A program made the translations under genes and the position numbers. From NCBI GenBank assembly GCA_949752735.1, contig OX457051.1:2778629-2842628 (forward strand): 64,000 nt of DNA, in the 5' to 3' direction. Under the pieces are notes generated by a model. The model ran no database searches. It saw only the letters and a list, made by a program, of their open reading frames with translations, and was not told the origin of the DNA. Below are positions 32,311 through 41,687 of the stretch, piece after piece (the stretch's first letter is position 1; each line of letters opens with the position of its first letter). This DNA comes from Lumbricus terrestris (taxonomy: Eukaryota > Annelida > Clitellata > Crassiclitellata > Lumbricidae).

Positions 32311-33374
32311 TGTCACGAGTTATCTTTAATGGTGAGTTAGGCCCTAGCCTATTACGGACCAGGGTGTTTAAGACTATTATCGAAGTACTAGACTATAAAA
32401 CAATTAAAGCACAAAACTCGTTTAGAAATTATTAAGGTAAAAAGACAACTGAAATTAAACTAAAAGACCTAATACATATAGAGCGAAATAATATCGTCGA
32501 TAGATTAAATCTATAGCGCCCTAATCGATGGTCGTGCCCTCCCCCAGACCCCACCCAACAACTGGTCGATGACTCACGTTTCCGTTCGCATGGCGACAGT
32601 TTCTGTAGGTGTGAAGAAGTCCTACGGGTTTCACAGCGAAGGGCTTCTGTCGGCTCACTGGTCTGGTTCGGTTGCTCCGTTCTGAAGTCGACTTCGTCCG
32701 TTTCCTCGTTCCAGGATGGAAGAAGAACCCAGCGTCCAGAGTTGCAGTCCTGCTGGCGTTCCAGTCACGACCGCTGACCGCGTCTTGTAGAGGAGTGCCT
32801 TCCGGCACCGCCCACCTCCTGTCGTAGAAGTGGCGGAGAAGTTTCCGCTCTCGGACACCGCCCACCTCCTGTCGTAGACGTGGCGGAGAAGATGACTCCG
32901 TCCTCGTCTGATAGCACCGTAGCACCGTTGTGCTTCGTATTCTCCTGGTAGCACCGTTGTGCTCCGTAAACCCGCCTGGTAGCACCGTTGTGCCCCGTAA
33001 ACCCGCCTTCCGACCACTGGACTCCGACGGTTGACGATTCACTTCCGACGATTGACTTCTGACGACTCACGACGATTGACTTCCGACGAGTGACCCCCAG
33101 ACAGTCTGTACTCTTGCCTAAATAGCCTATCCGCCTCCAGACAGATGACCTTTACCCCCGGCACACCTTCTTGGACCCAACGACCATCGACGACCATCGA
33201 TATATTAATATATATATATATAGCTATGTGGCACTAAGTATATATTATTATATTGTCACAATGTTCCTTTAAGCATATAATAATTATATAGGCCTACGCC
33301 ATAGCACAACATAGATACAATTATATAAGCATACAATAACGGCCTAAAGATATTCACAAGGGCAACTCGTGACA
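32311..33374 (-). repeat. Outer element 5' LTR (1064 bp)
   Basis: Same length as, and by eye the same sequence as, 19563-20626. It is followed by the second ATCGG duplication (33375-33379). No difference between the LTRs was seen, so the insertion is recent despite the defects in the coding region. Confidence 0.9.
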
Positions 33375-33379
33375 ATCGG

Positions 33380-33862
33380 GCCCAACCCGGTGCAACCACT
33401 TTCAATGCCCAGCGTTGCCCGTGACATTTAGGTTTTCGGTCCAACCCACCTCACACCCGTTCATGTTTACGCTATATTATATTCAGCATTTTTGCGAAAC
33501 CGCGTGTCAAAAGATATGCCCTCGGCGAAAAATGAGGTTAAAAATCTATTGGTTTGTTGAAAACCGATCGGCGAAAATTATTGCGTCTTAACTAGGCTAG
33601 TGATACATAGGCCTACGATACGGTATAGATATTAATTAACGGCATATAGCGCTATAATTTTAAAATAGACCATGACGTCATTAATGTACTGGTCTCGATC
33701 ATTAATATATCATCGATGGTTTCAATGACTTTTGAAAATATGTTTGAAAACAAATGGCGTCTTTATATAGATATTAGTCCCAGCTAGCTTAAACACAGCG
33801 TCAGGATTGGGTAGAAAATGAAAATTTTCAATCTCGGAAAGAGGTAAGATTTTTGTTTTTAT
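33380..33862. mobile_element. Older unclassified repeat, right part
   Basis: Continues the repeat begun at 19406. It carries CCCAGCGTTGCCCGTGACAT and then AT-rich sequence. It ends near 33862, where the F-box paralogue exon resumes. No coding frame is recognised. Confidence 0.45.
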
Positions 33863-33868
33863 AGGTTT

Positions 33869-34321
33869 AGATTACGTGAGGACCCACATGTCGTTTATCC
33901 GGTGTTGAACTGAGCATTATTCCACCTTCATCTGATACGGAAATGGAGTCAACTGGATATCTCAGATCACTAATCCACGATTGAATGTTAAACTTCTGAT
34001 CCTCATCTTTCGTAATGCGTAAGATTGAAGCGCATTGCGATTTAAACTTTTCCTTCAGTAAATAGACGCAATTTGACACGTTGCAAGCTGCTATTTTTCC
34101 ATTATAACGTAGTCCTGGTACTTCGATGACATCTTTCACCCCTTCCATATTGTTGCGGTCGTAGACTGTAATAAAGTAAGATGAAGATATCTCAGATGCC
34201 GTGTTGACATGACCATCGCGATAGCAGAACAGGAATACGTCATCTTTCAATGTGGCAATTTTGAAGGCAGAACATTCGATAAAAAATTCCTGCGCACGTT
34301 CCATTCGGAACTTCTCCTGAG
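33869..34321 (-). pseudogene. F-box paralogue, 5' half of last exon
   Basis: The acceptor TTTTAG at 34322-34327 is followed by a frame homologous to the start of exon 4 of the intact gene. It reads ITVYDRNNMEGVKDVIEVPG, IAACNVSNCVYLL, SILRITKDEDQKFNIQSWIS and ISVSDEGGIML. The match ends in GPHVI followed by a TAA that belongs to the inserted repeat. This half has no visible damage of its own. Confidence 0.85.
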
Positions 34322-34327
34322 CTAAAA

Positions 34328-34681
34328 GACAACTCTGTCACGTTAATTAGTTAGACCAAGAATACGTGTCTTAAATCCTGATATGAGAATCTATTTTCTC
34401 AAACATAGGCCTACATAGCCTACACTTGGATAATTTACTGGTTTATCTCTCTCAACTGTTTGAATTTCACGTAGCCTACAATAATTTAATGATCATAAAA
34501 CTAGTTTGACAACGTTGCGATAGGCTGCGTTTTTACACAGGTGTTCCATGTTTAAACACAGAAGTTGGAGAAACAATGAAGAAACTATTAGCTAGGTTTC
34601 TGAATCGATCATTGGAAAATCAGTCTGGTCAACACGCCTTGAAATATGTTATAATACTCCCCCAAAAGACACGAATTTATA
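34328..34681. other. Intron sequence of the F-box paralogue
   Basis: AT-rich non-coding sequence between the last-exon acceptor and the LINE insertion. Nothing else recognised. Confidence 0.5.
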
Positions 34682-35915
34682 ATTCATTAGATGCATTTAT
34701 ATAGCGCCTCTTCAAGGGGACTACTCAGAGGCGCTCCCAACCTCAGCGCGGCCAAATAAAGCTGTCTTAAGATGAGAGAGGAAAGCCTGAGATGGATTTT
34801 TACAAAGAGAGCGGAGGGTCAGAGGAAGACCATTCCAAGTCGAGGGTCCCACCACCGAGAAAGCACGGTTCTGCATAGTGGAAGTTCGAGCAAAAGGTAC
34901 TGAGAGTAGACTTTGTTCAGTCGAACGAAGGGAGCGGAAGGGGTGAGAACTAAGAGTAGGGCTACAAAGCTCACAAAGATAGGCAGGAGCAAGGCCTAGC
35001 ATGCAGCGCCAGACTAGAGTAGATATCCTATACTCAATTCGCTGCTTGAATGGAAGCCAGTGGAGAACGTCGCGCATATAGCTGGAGATGTGGCTGAATT
35101 TAGGTATGCGGCCAATAAGGCGGGAAGCAGAGCGCAGGACGCGATCAAGGCAACTCAGACGGGAAATTGGTAGGCCAGCATAGAGAGAGCAGCAGTAGTC
35201 GAGTCTGGTGGTAACAAAAGAATGGACAAGGGTTGCAGCAGCAGTAGGAGTAAGTGAGCGAGCAACAGTGCGTAGTTGACGCAGTTGATAATAACAGGCA
35301 CGGCTGAGTGAGTGAATATGTGGAGCAAAGGTGAGCTCTTGGTCCAGAGTAACACCAAGGTCACGGACTCTGGTTGAGAAGACAAAATCAGGAAAGGCAT
35401 CAGCGATGGTTGTCATATCGAGCTTTCTCAACTGCTGGCGAGTGCAAAGCCAAATGAATTGAGTTTTTAAAGAATTGAGGCGGAGTCGATTGGACGACAT
35501 CCAGATCCCGAAGGCTTCCATGGCAAAGTACATAGACCGGACAGTTGCAACAGAGTCAGAGGCATGACAGTGCTGGTAGGCTTGCACATCATCAGCATAC
35601 AGATGGGCTCGCATAGCATGGGAGGCAAGAAGAGGGGCAAGATCTGATGTATAGATTATGAAGAGAAGGGGACCCAAGACAGAGCCCTGTGGAAGACCGT
35701 AGGGAGCGGGGACCTAGAGGGGCCATGGACCACAGAAAAGGAACGATCACTAAGAAAGGATCTCAGCCAGAGGAGCAGAGTACCAGAGAGACCGAAAGAT
35801 ATATGCAGTCGTTCAAGTAAAATGTCATGGTCTACAGTGTCAAAGGCTGCACTAACGTCAAAAAGGGCTAAGAGAGTCAGCTGAGAACAATCGATGGCTC
35901 CATAGACATCAGAAA
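34682..35915 (-). pseudogene. L2/CR1-type LINE, 5' truncated in RT
   Basis: The 3' end on - is GCGCCTCTGAGTAGTCCCCT, then TTGAAGAGGCGCTATATAAA with a short tail near 34690. The stem GCGCCTCT/AGAGGCGC flanks a loop. The frame reads [20 protein letters not shown] (motif A), [15 protein letters not shown] (motif B; the PQG part is damaged), [10 protein letters not shown] (motif C, intact) and a typical C-terminus ([39 protein letters not shown]). A small deletion near 35710 shifts the frame. It lies in the paralogue's intron. Confidence 0.85.
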
Positions 35916-35958
35916 GTATAATAAATACATAATAAATACATAATAAATACATAAGAAA
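35916..35958 (+). repeat. (AATACATAAT)-type microsatellite
   Basis: Four tandem copies of AAATACATAAT with small changes at the 5' edge of the LINE. Confidence 0.75.
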
Positions 35959-36054
35959 TAATACACCCATGACAGCTACAGACGATCGTCGTTTCGAGTA
36001 ACGTTATAATGGCCATTCATCATGACATTGTGAGAAAGGAGCTTATGTATGTAT

Positions 36055-36310
36055 ATGAACATTTACATAGCGCCTTACAATGACCTCACGAAGGCGCTTG
36101 TAATTAAGGCAGGGTTAAGATGGAGACTGCTTAGAGAAGGAGATTATGCAAGGAACGGTTCCCGGGAGCAAGATCAAGAGGAAGACCTAGGAAGAGGTGG
36201 TGGGACATGTGTGAATGGACGGGATTATCAACAGAGGAACTGTTGAGAGCAACCGAAGACAGGGTGGAGAAGAACTTTCCAAAATGCGACCAACCCTCGT
36301 GTCGAGGAAG
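36055..36310 (+). pseudogene. LINE 3' remnant with terminal hairpin
   Basis: TAGCGCCTT...AAGGCGCT (36065-36095) is an inverted pair like a LINE or SINE 3' stem-loop, different in sequence from the L2 tail. Next, frame-shifted + strand text reads KRWWDMCEWTGLSTEELLRA and ATEDRVEKNF, similar to C-terminal domains of RTE-type LINEs. Very degraded. Confidence 0.45.
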
Positions 36311-36722
36311 GTTGAAGGCAAGGCAAGCTGCAGCACCTTGAAAATTTTGCGATTAGTTTACTACTGTCGCAGAAAAGCAAATTACGACACACTGAGCTTA
36401 TTAGTCTAAAATACTCAATGTCACAATATATTGCAATGACGAGAAATACCACAAACAATAATTATTGTTTAGACAGAGATATTAATGAAGGCAACGAAGA
36501 AGCCTAATAATAAAACAAGATTGGGTCCTATATTATTTTATTCTGATAATGAAATCCTTTTCATGCTAAAAATACTTTTTGATAATTCTGAAACCGATCC
36601 GCGTTAACCTTTTCTTGTATTTATAAGAAGAGAGAAAGTAAGAAAGAGAGAGAGATAATTTATATATAACTACAGATAGAGAGAGGGAAGGAGGGAGACT
36701 TAGAGAGACAGAGTTAAGGAGG
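36311..36722. other. Unassigned intron sequence
   Basis: No recognised feature up to the purine-rich microsatellite. Confidence 0.4.
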
Positions 36723-36823
36723 GAGGGAAGAAGACAGGAAGGGAGGGAGGGAGAGAGGGAGGGAGGGAGGGAGGGAGGGAGGGAGGGAGGGAGGGAGGGA
36801 GGGAGGGAGGGAGGGAGGGAGAG
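36723..36823 (+). repeat. (GGGA)n microsatellite
   Basis: About 100 bp of GGGA repeats, preceded by GAGA/GGAAG-rich sequence from 36645. The serine/proline-rich frame on the other strand follows from the repeat. Confidence 0.95.
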
Positions 36824-37001
36824 AGTCAAGTGCTGCATTTTCTCACGATCAGCTGAAAATTGTCATCTATTTCCCTCAGACGCTGAAGCATTAGGTCACA
36901 ATGAAAATTTTCACAGTTTTTAGCAGGAAGCTAGGTATAGAATTATCCTAGTAGAAAATGCACGGATATGAAGTAGGCCTATAATATTTCACGAAACTAA
37001 C

Positions 37002-37209
37002 CAATGCCGTTTAGAGCTTGATGAAGTCCAATGTGAAAGAAGTCTGTCGTAAGGACGCTGCTCCATTGCGAACAGACAGATCCAAGTCTGCCTATAACCA
37101 GGTCAGCTTTTACATTCCACACACTTTTGGCCAGCTTCATATTCTTCATCTCCATAGCTACGACTTCAACGAGAATACGATGAAGTATTTCGATCGGGAT
37201 ATGTTGGAG
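37002..37209 (-). pseudogene. F-box exon of the disrupted paralogue
   Basis: Acceptor CTTTAG (37210-37215), donor GTTAGT (36996-37001), length 208 nt, the same as exon 3 of the intact gene. The - strand frame reads LQHIPIEILHRILVEVVAME, then IGRLGSVCSQWSSVLTTDFF. The pattern xIPxEILxxIL...LxxVCxxW is that of an F-box. No stops or frameshifts. Confidence 0.85.
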
Positions 37210-37710
37210 CTAAAGTTAAACATTAGAAGAATTTATTTCATCTGTTGACACTGTATATGAGGCACTCATTAGTGTAACGATCATTTTAGCAGAAGAGAAT
37301 TTAAATAGAAGGATTCTATTGGATGTCAATTTTAGAAAGCCAATATCAATGAAAGCTAAGCTAATAGGAAATTGTACTCATTGGTATTTCACTGTTTATT
37401 ATTTTAGACTGTATTGCAGCCTTGCAGGGTATTCTCTTTTTTACACCATTAATTATGTTGGTCATTATTTTTGACATTCGACCGAATTTCTTCTCGAACC
37501 ACTATTTAACGGATTCCTTCGAAATCCCTAACTAAATTGGTCAAAATTACTAAGCTATGTTTGTATCCCAACTTAGCACTGATTTGAAATTGTAATCTTG
37601 TTGTGTTCTTATGGGAGCGATAAAAAACTTATGTTACATGTATGTTATGTTATACAAACACGTTCAACATACTAAGATTCTGCCTTGCATTTCAACGTAT
37701 TGCAACCTAC

Positions 37711-37772
37711 CGTTGTATCGCTGAATGAGGCAAGGTTTCCACGTTTATCATTGCCGTCTTGTCGGAGGGCTT
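37711..37772 (-). pseudogene. Small upstream exon of the disrupted paralogue
   Basis: Acceptor CAG at 37773-37775 and donor GTAGGT at 37705-37710. It encodes GNDKRGNLASFSDTT, like AIGGKFASFCDTT in exon 2 of the intact gene. Length 62 nt with matching phases (1 in, 0 out). Confidence 0.75.
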
Positions 37773-38049
37773 CTGTGAAAGATAATATGAATGCAATTAT
37801 ACCAAAACAAAATGCATAAGCTGTCGTCTATAACAATAATTGAAGACCTTGGTGCAAAAACCAGGTAAGTGAAATTTCATAGTTTTCGGCAAATCGAGTT
37901 TGAATGTTTTTTGCTCTTCAGAAGCTTGCCGTTTCGTCCAGGAAATAGATAGCGAGAAAATTTAAAAAGTACAAAGTGCATCTAACCGTAACTGATGAGA
38001 AAATAAAAATCTTAAAGGCCGGATGTTACTAATTAGTATTTTATGGGCA

Positions 38050-38240
38050 GACGAACAACAAACCTGGTTATTGCACTGAAACTTCCCTGTAGTTCTGGAA
38101 CTTTTTTGGATGCAAGAATAACGTATGTCAACTAACCTGGTTATTGCATGAAAATTATAAGCCACTTTCGGGTAGTTCTGGAAACTTTTTACATGTATGA
38201 ATCTGATAAGTGAACAAACCTTGTTATTGCATGGAAATGA
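38050..38240 (+). repeat. Degenerate tandem repeat, ~75-85 bp
   Basis: AACCTGGTTATTGCA begins units at about 38061 and 38134, and AACCTTGTTATTGCA at 38217. Each is followed by GTAGTTCTGGAA-type sequence. Confidence 0.6.
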
Positions 38241-38392
38241 TAAACATTAGAGAACTGGGCCAGATCAGGGCAACGGAAGAAACACTGATTTTTATAGAGA
38301 ATAAATAGGCCCATAATTGAAACATTCCACGGATTCTGCCTATAAATGACGTCGCGCTTACACCTAGATGAATTAGTACGGTACATGGTATG

Positions 38393-38864
38393 CATGGGCG
38401 GAGTTTGGCTTCTGTTCTTATGGGGAATAAAAATAACTTGGCATTGGGAGGAGACTTTGGTCGGAATCTCAAGATAAGATACCATATTCGTCGCAAAAAA
38501 AATGATGACTTTTTTTAGTAATCGGTCCAAATCTCAAGAAAATATATGATTTTTAACCATGAAAACATGATGACTTTTTTAGTAATCGGTCCAAATCTCA
38601 AGAAAATATATCATTTTCACCACGAAAACATGATGACTTTTTTAGTCATCAGACCAAATCTCAAGAAAATATGTCATTTTCACCGAGAAGAAAAACCTGA
38701 CGACCTTTTTTTAGCCGTTCGGCCAAAATCTCGTTAAATTAGTGTTAAAATAAAATAAGTCAGAGAGTTCTTGGGGCTAATCTCCATAGCCCTTGAAAAT
38801 GCACGGATAATTTTATTTTTAGCGGTACGTTCAGGGGGCTTGCCCCTGATAAACTCCGCTCATG
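38393..38864. mobile_element. MITE with CATGGGCGGAGTTT ends
   Basis: The ends CATGGGCGGAGTTT and AAACTCCGCTCATG are inverted. The 8-bp sequence ATGGTATG flanks both sides (38385-38392, 38865-38872). Inside are about four units of a 63-65-bp repeat (ATGATGACTTTTTTAGTAAT, AATCTCAAGAAAATAT) at 38465-38715. A related copy lies at 42041-42355. The 8-bp duplication suits hAT. Confidence 0.8.
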
Positions 38865-38872
38865 ATGGTATG

Positions 38873-39624
38873 TACACACGTGGTAAAGGGTCCAGGTAGC
38901 ACCGCACAAAAGGAGGAAATGTTTTGGTAAAATCCAGTTTTCTGTCCGTCGCAACTGTCACTTGCCATTGTACTCACTCTAGCTGTTATAAATTCAGATA
39001 TCACCTACTACTTCGTCTAGTAGACATGCTATTCGTCCATAGACAACCCACGTTTACGACCTGATATTTTGACCTACAATGGGGGGGGGGGGGGGCGATG
39101 CCAGCCGACCATCAGCCGCCACTGGCCCGCCAGTGATGACATTACAAGACATGACAAGGTACAACAGCCTGCACTCTGCTCAACAGCCATTGTCTTCTGA
39201 CATTATTCCTCGTTTGTACAAATGTACAAGGTCCACGCACACCTAGTGCTAATTACCATCCAAATTCGGGCTCCACGCTAAAGGGGTTAAGTTTCCTTCA
39301 CGTGTTTCATGCTCCATAACTTTCAAGATGCGGACATTTCAATGCATTTTCTGATAATACGAGCTTAAATTCTAGTAAAATAGATACAATGATATCAATA
39401 ATATTTCTCGTAACTCGTTGCAATTTTTTTAAAAATAAACATTAATAAATACATTGGGTTTCGTTCATTCATCCGTGGAAAGTGAAACCTCGAGGCAGAC
39501 TATTGTTTGAAGTCAATCTCCTAAACCTGGAGCACTTTCATCACATGGTTTTAAACTATGAACCTTTCGAATTAGGCCTACACATGATTAAATAATAATT
39601 ATTTTTGGAGGAGTTCACTCGATA

Positions 39625-39626
<2 letters not shown>
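38873..39626. other. Unassigned sequence with poly(G)
   Basis: It includes a 15-base G run at 39081-39095. No gene recognised. Confidence 0.4.

Positions 39627-39679
<53 letters not shown>
39627..39679 (+). repeat. (AC)n(AT)n microsatellite
   Basis: AC repeats followed by AT repeats, directly next to the mariner-type MITE. Confidence 0.9.
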
Positions 39680-40662
39680 CAGGGTGGGCCAGCATAAATG
39701 TCCAGACTTTGCAGGCGTATAACTTCGCCAATTTTTAACATTTATTTATACTTGATGCATCAAATTAAAGGTATTTCACTCTAGTATTAACTCTAAAAAA
39801 GTCGAACTGATACTAGTTTAGGTTTTAATTATATACTTGGATCAGCGCTAGCTACCGTTTTTTGTCATTACTGACGCATTATGACGCCGTTTCCCGGGAA
39901 AATTCTATCGTTTTTTGCTAAAACGCGCGTAGACACAATCATTTTGAGTGTTTGTAGGGTCCCTACCATGAATATATTCTAATCGCAAAACCGCGTCCTT
40001 TCAATTTTGCCAACAGCCGTGCACTGCCATGCGCTACTTCAGACGCTTGCACGCTGCCAGTCGTTTCTTTGCGTAAGAGCTGGAGAGTTCGTGGGACTTC
40101 TCGTCGACAAATTACTTTAACTTTAGGTCTATAATCTTTTCCAATACGCTATTCAGTGCTTCTAAGACGGCCTGTTTTGCGCTGAATTTGCATGCAGGGC
40201 CTGCCCTGGTCATTGTCTTGACTGCAAATGTACGCGTACACACGAGCAATGTTAGCGGATGTGAGCGCCGTGCGCTCCGATTCCCATGGTTTGCAAGTAG
40301 AAAGTCCTGTTTTATTAATTTTCCGTAGCAGATAATACAAGGTATTGTTTATTCCATCCTCTGTTAGAATATTCGTTAATCATTTCAAACGAATTAAATC
40401 CCTTACCAGTTCGTAAAATTAAGATCGAAACGCGATCATCGTCTGTCAACGGCGCCAGGTTGCGTCACAAATGACAGCAAAATATGGTAGCTAGCGCTGT
40501 TCCGGGCATATAATTAAAACCGAGACTAGTATCAGTTCGACTTTTTTAGAGTTAATACTAGAGTGAAATACCTTTAATTTGATGCATAAAGTATAAATAA
40601 ATGTTAAAAATTGGCGAAGTTATGCGCGTGCAAAGTCGGGACATTTATGCTGGCCCACCCTG
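39680..40662. mobile_element. Mariner-type MITE with ~175-bp inverted arms
   Basis: Starts CAGGGTGGGCCAGCATAAAT and ends with its near-complement GGCCCACCCTG, bordered by TA on both sides (39678-39679, 40663-40664). The arms 39680-39855 and 40486-40662 are nearly perfect inverted copies. The ~630-bp centre has no transposase. TA borders and the CAGGGTGG start are typical of Tc1/mariner. Confidence 0.8.
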
Positions 40663-40664
40663 TA

Positions 40665-41687
40665 CATATATATATAGGCCCTATATACAGTGCTGTATGA
40701 GGGATATAAGAAATCATTATAGTAGGGTCTTTAATGAAGTTAACACATGTCATTTTTTTAATGTGGACATTAATGACATTAAAGAATATTGAGAGAGTGT
40801 ACATGACTCATGCAGAAGCTGTTTCGCATTTGCCAATCATTCAGATGAATTTTCAATAATACCCAGTTTGGCAATGCTATTCAACATTAACAATTTCTCT
40901 TTTCGATACTCTTTCCTTGGGAGGGGAAGGGTCATCTTATTTTATTGCCCTGGGTGCCAATAGCACTTAATGCGTAGGCCTACCATTATTAGATGGCCAG
41001 CATTTGTGTTGGTCCAGGACATAACCGATATAGTTTGGATGCAAGGCGTTGTTTGTTTAGTACTGAATTATGTTGAGTAGATTGGTGTTTAAATTTATGT
41101 CATTGCATCCTGTCTTATTGTGCTGCATTGAAGTAAGTTTGATTTTCACGTGATGATGACAGTCGGGTCAATCTATCAATCTACGAAATGGCCCAAAAAA
41201 TTGCAAGAAAGCGTTTTACTATGATTTTCTTGTGTATTAGGTTTGGTAATGAACATAGGCCTACAGATCGTCTCTCGCTCAACTCTTCCAAGACTCAATA
41301 GGCGTCACAAATTATTAAAAATATACAAAGTCCAGTGTGTGTGACGTCACAATAATCATTAGAAAAGTTGAAGTCGCCATTACATCCACCGACAACATTT
41401 TAGACTTTGTACGTATTTAACCATCAAGATATTTCTAAGTAGCATATTGCTGCAACTGATTTAAGGTTTGATTAGGCGGTTGAATTGGCATCGATTATAC
41501 TTTAATATCAAGATAATTTTTAGTAGCCTATCTTACTCGCTTTAATACATCTCAAACGTTTGGCTTAAGCGATTGACTTTAGAATCGACCTCAAGTTTGC
41601 TATTTTCATTTGATTTTCTTGAACGTTGGCTGATGTTTCTTGCAACATCGACGTTTGTTGTGCAGATCGCAGTGCATTCATAAAACC
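40665..41687. other. Upstream region of the F-box gene
   Basis: Non-coding. TGACGTCA, the CRE consensus, lies at 41342-41349, about 340 bp before the start codon. I see no clear TATA box. Confidence 0.45.
41342..41349. promoter_or_regulatory. CRE-like palindrome TGACGTCA
   Basis: A perfect match to the CREB/ATF consensus upstream of the F-box gene. One short motif may occur by chance. Confidence 0.3.

Larger units (their letters stand above)
19563..33374 (-). mobile_element. Ty3/gypsy LTR retrotransposon, Gmr1-like, interrupted
   Basis: Bounded by two LTRs of 1064 bp that look identical, flanked by ATCGG. It reads right to left: 5' LTR 32311-33374, primer site 32291-32307, gag from 31974, a pol frame to 20964, polypurine tract near 20630, 3' LTR 19563-20626. 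The frame is open across the site of the nested LTR element (24281-30569). Domain order is gag, protease, integrase, RT, RNase H. Integrase before RT is the mark of the Gmr1-like lineage first described from Atlantic cod; other Ty3/gypsy elements have integrase last. A gag frameshift, the RNase H stop and the nested insertion make this copy inactive. Confidence 0.9.
18945..37772 (-). pseudogene. Disrupted F-box/beta-propeller paralogue
   Basis: Read on the - strand, this locus has the exon structure of the intact gene at 41688-45469. A 62-nt exon is at 37772-37711, a 208-nt F-box exon at 37209-37002, and a large last exon starts at 34321. Splice sites are conserved (acceptors CAG, TTTAG, TTTTAG; donors GTAGGT, GTTAGT) and phases match. 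The last exon stops matching at about 33869 and resumes at about 19405, with the intervening 14.4 kb made of transposons. The downstream half also has a 1-nt loss near 19125 that shifts the frame. A first exon was not found. Similarity to the intact gene is high and the F-box exon is open, so inactivation looks recent. Confidence 0.8.

Noticed and set aside
36566..36838. LPPSLPPSLPPS frame
   Set aside because: Translation of the (GGGA)n microsatellite.
37018..37248. 76-codon + strand frame and its relative on the - strand at 43556-43822
   Set aside because: They are antisense readings of the F-box exons. The sense strand has splice sites, phases and the F-box pattern.
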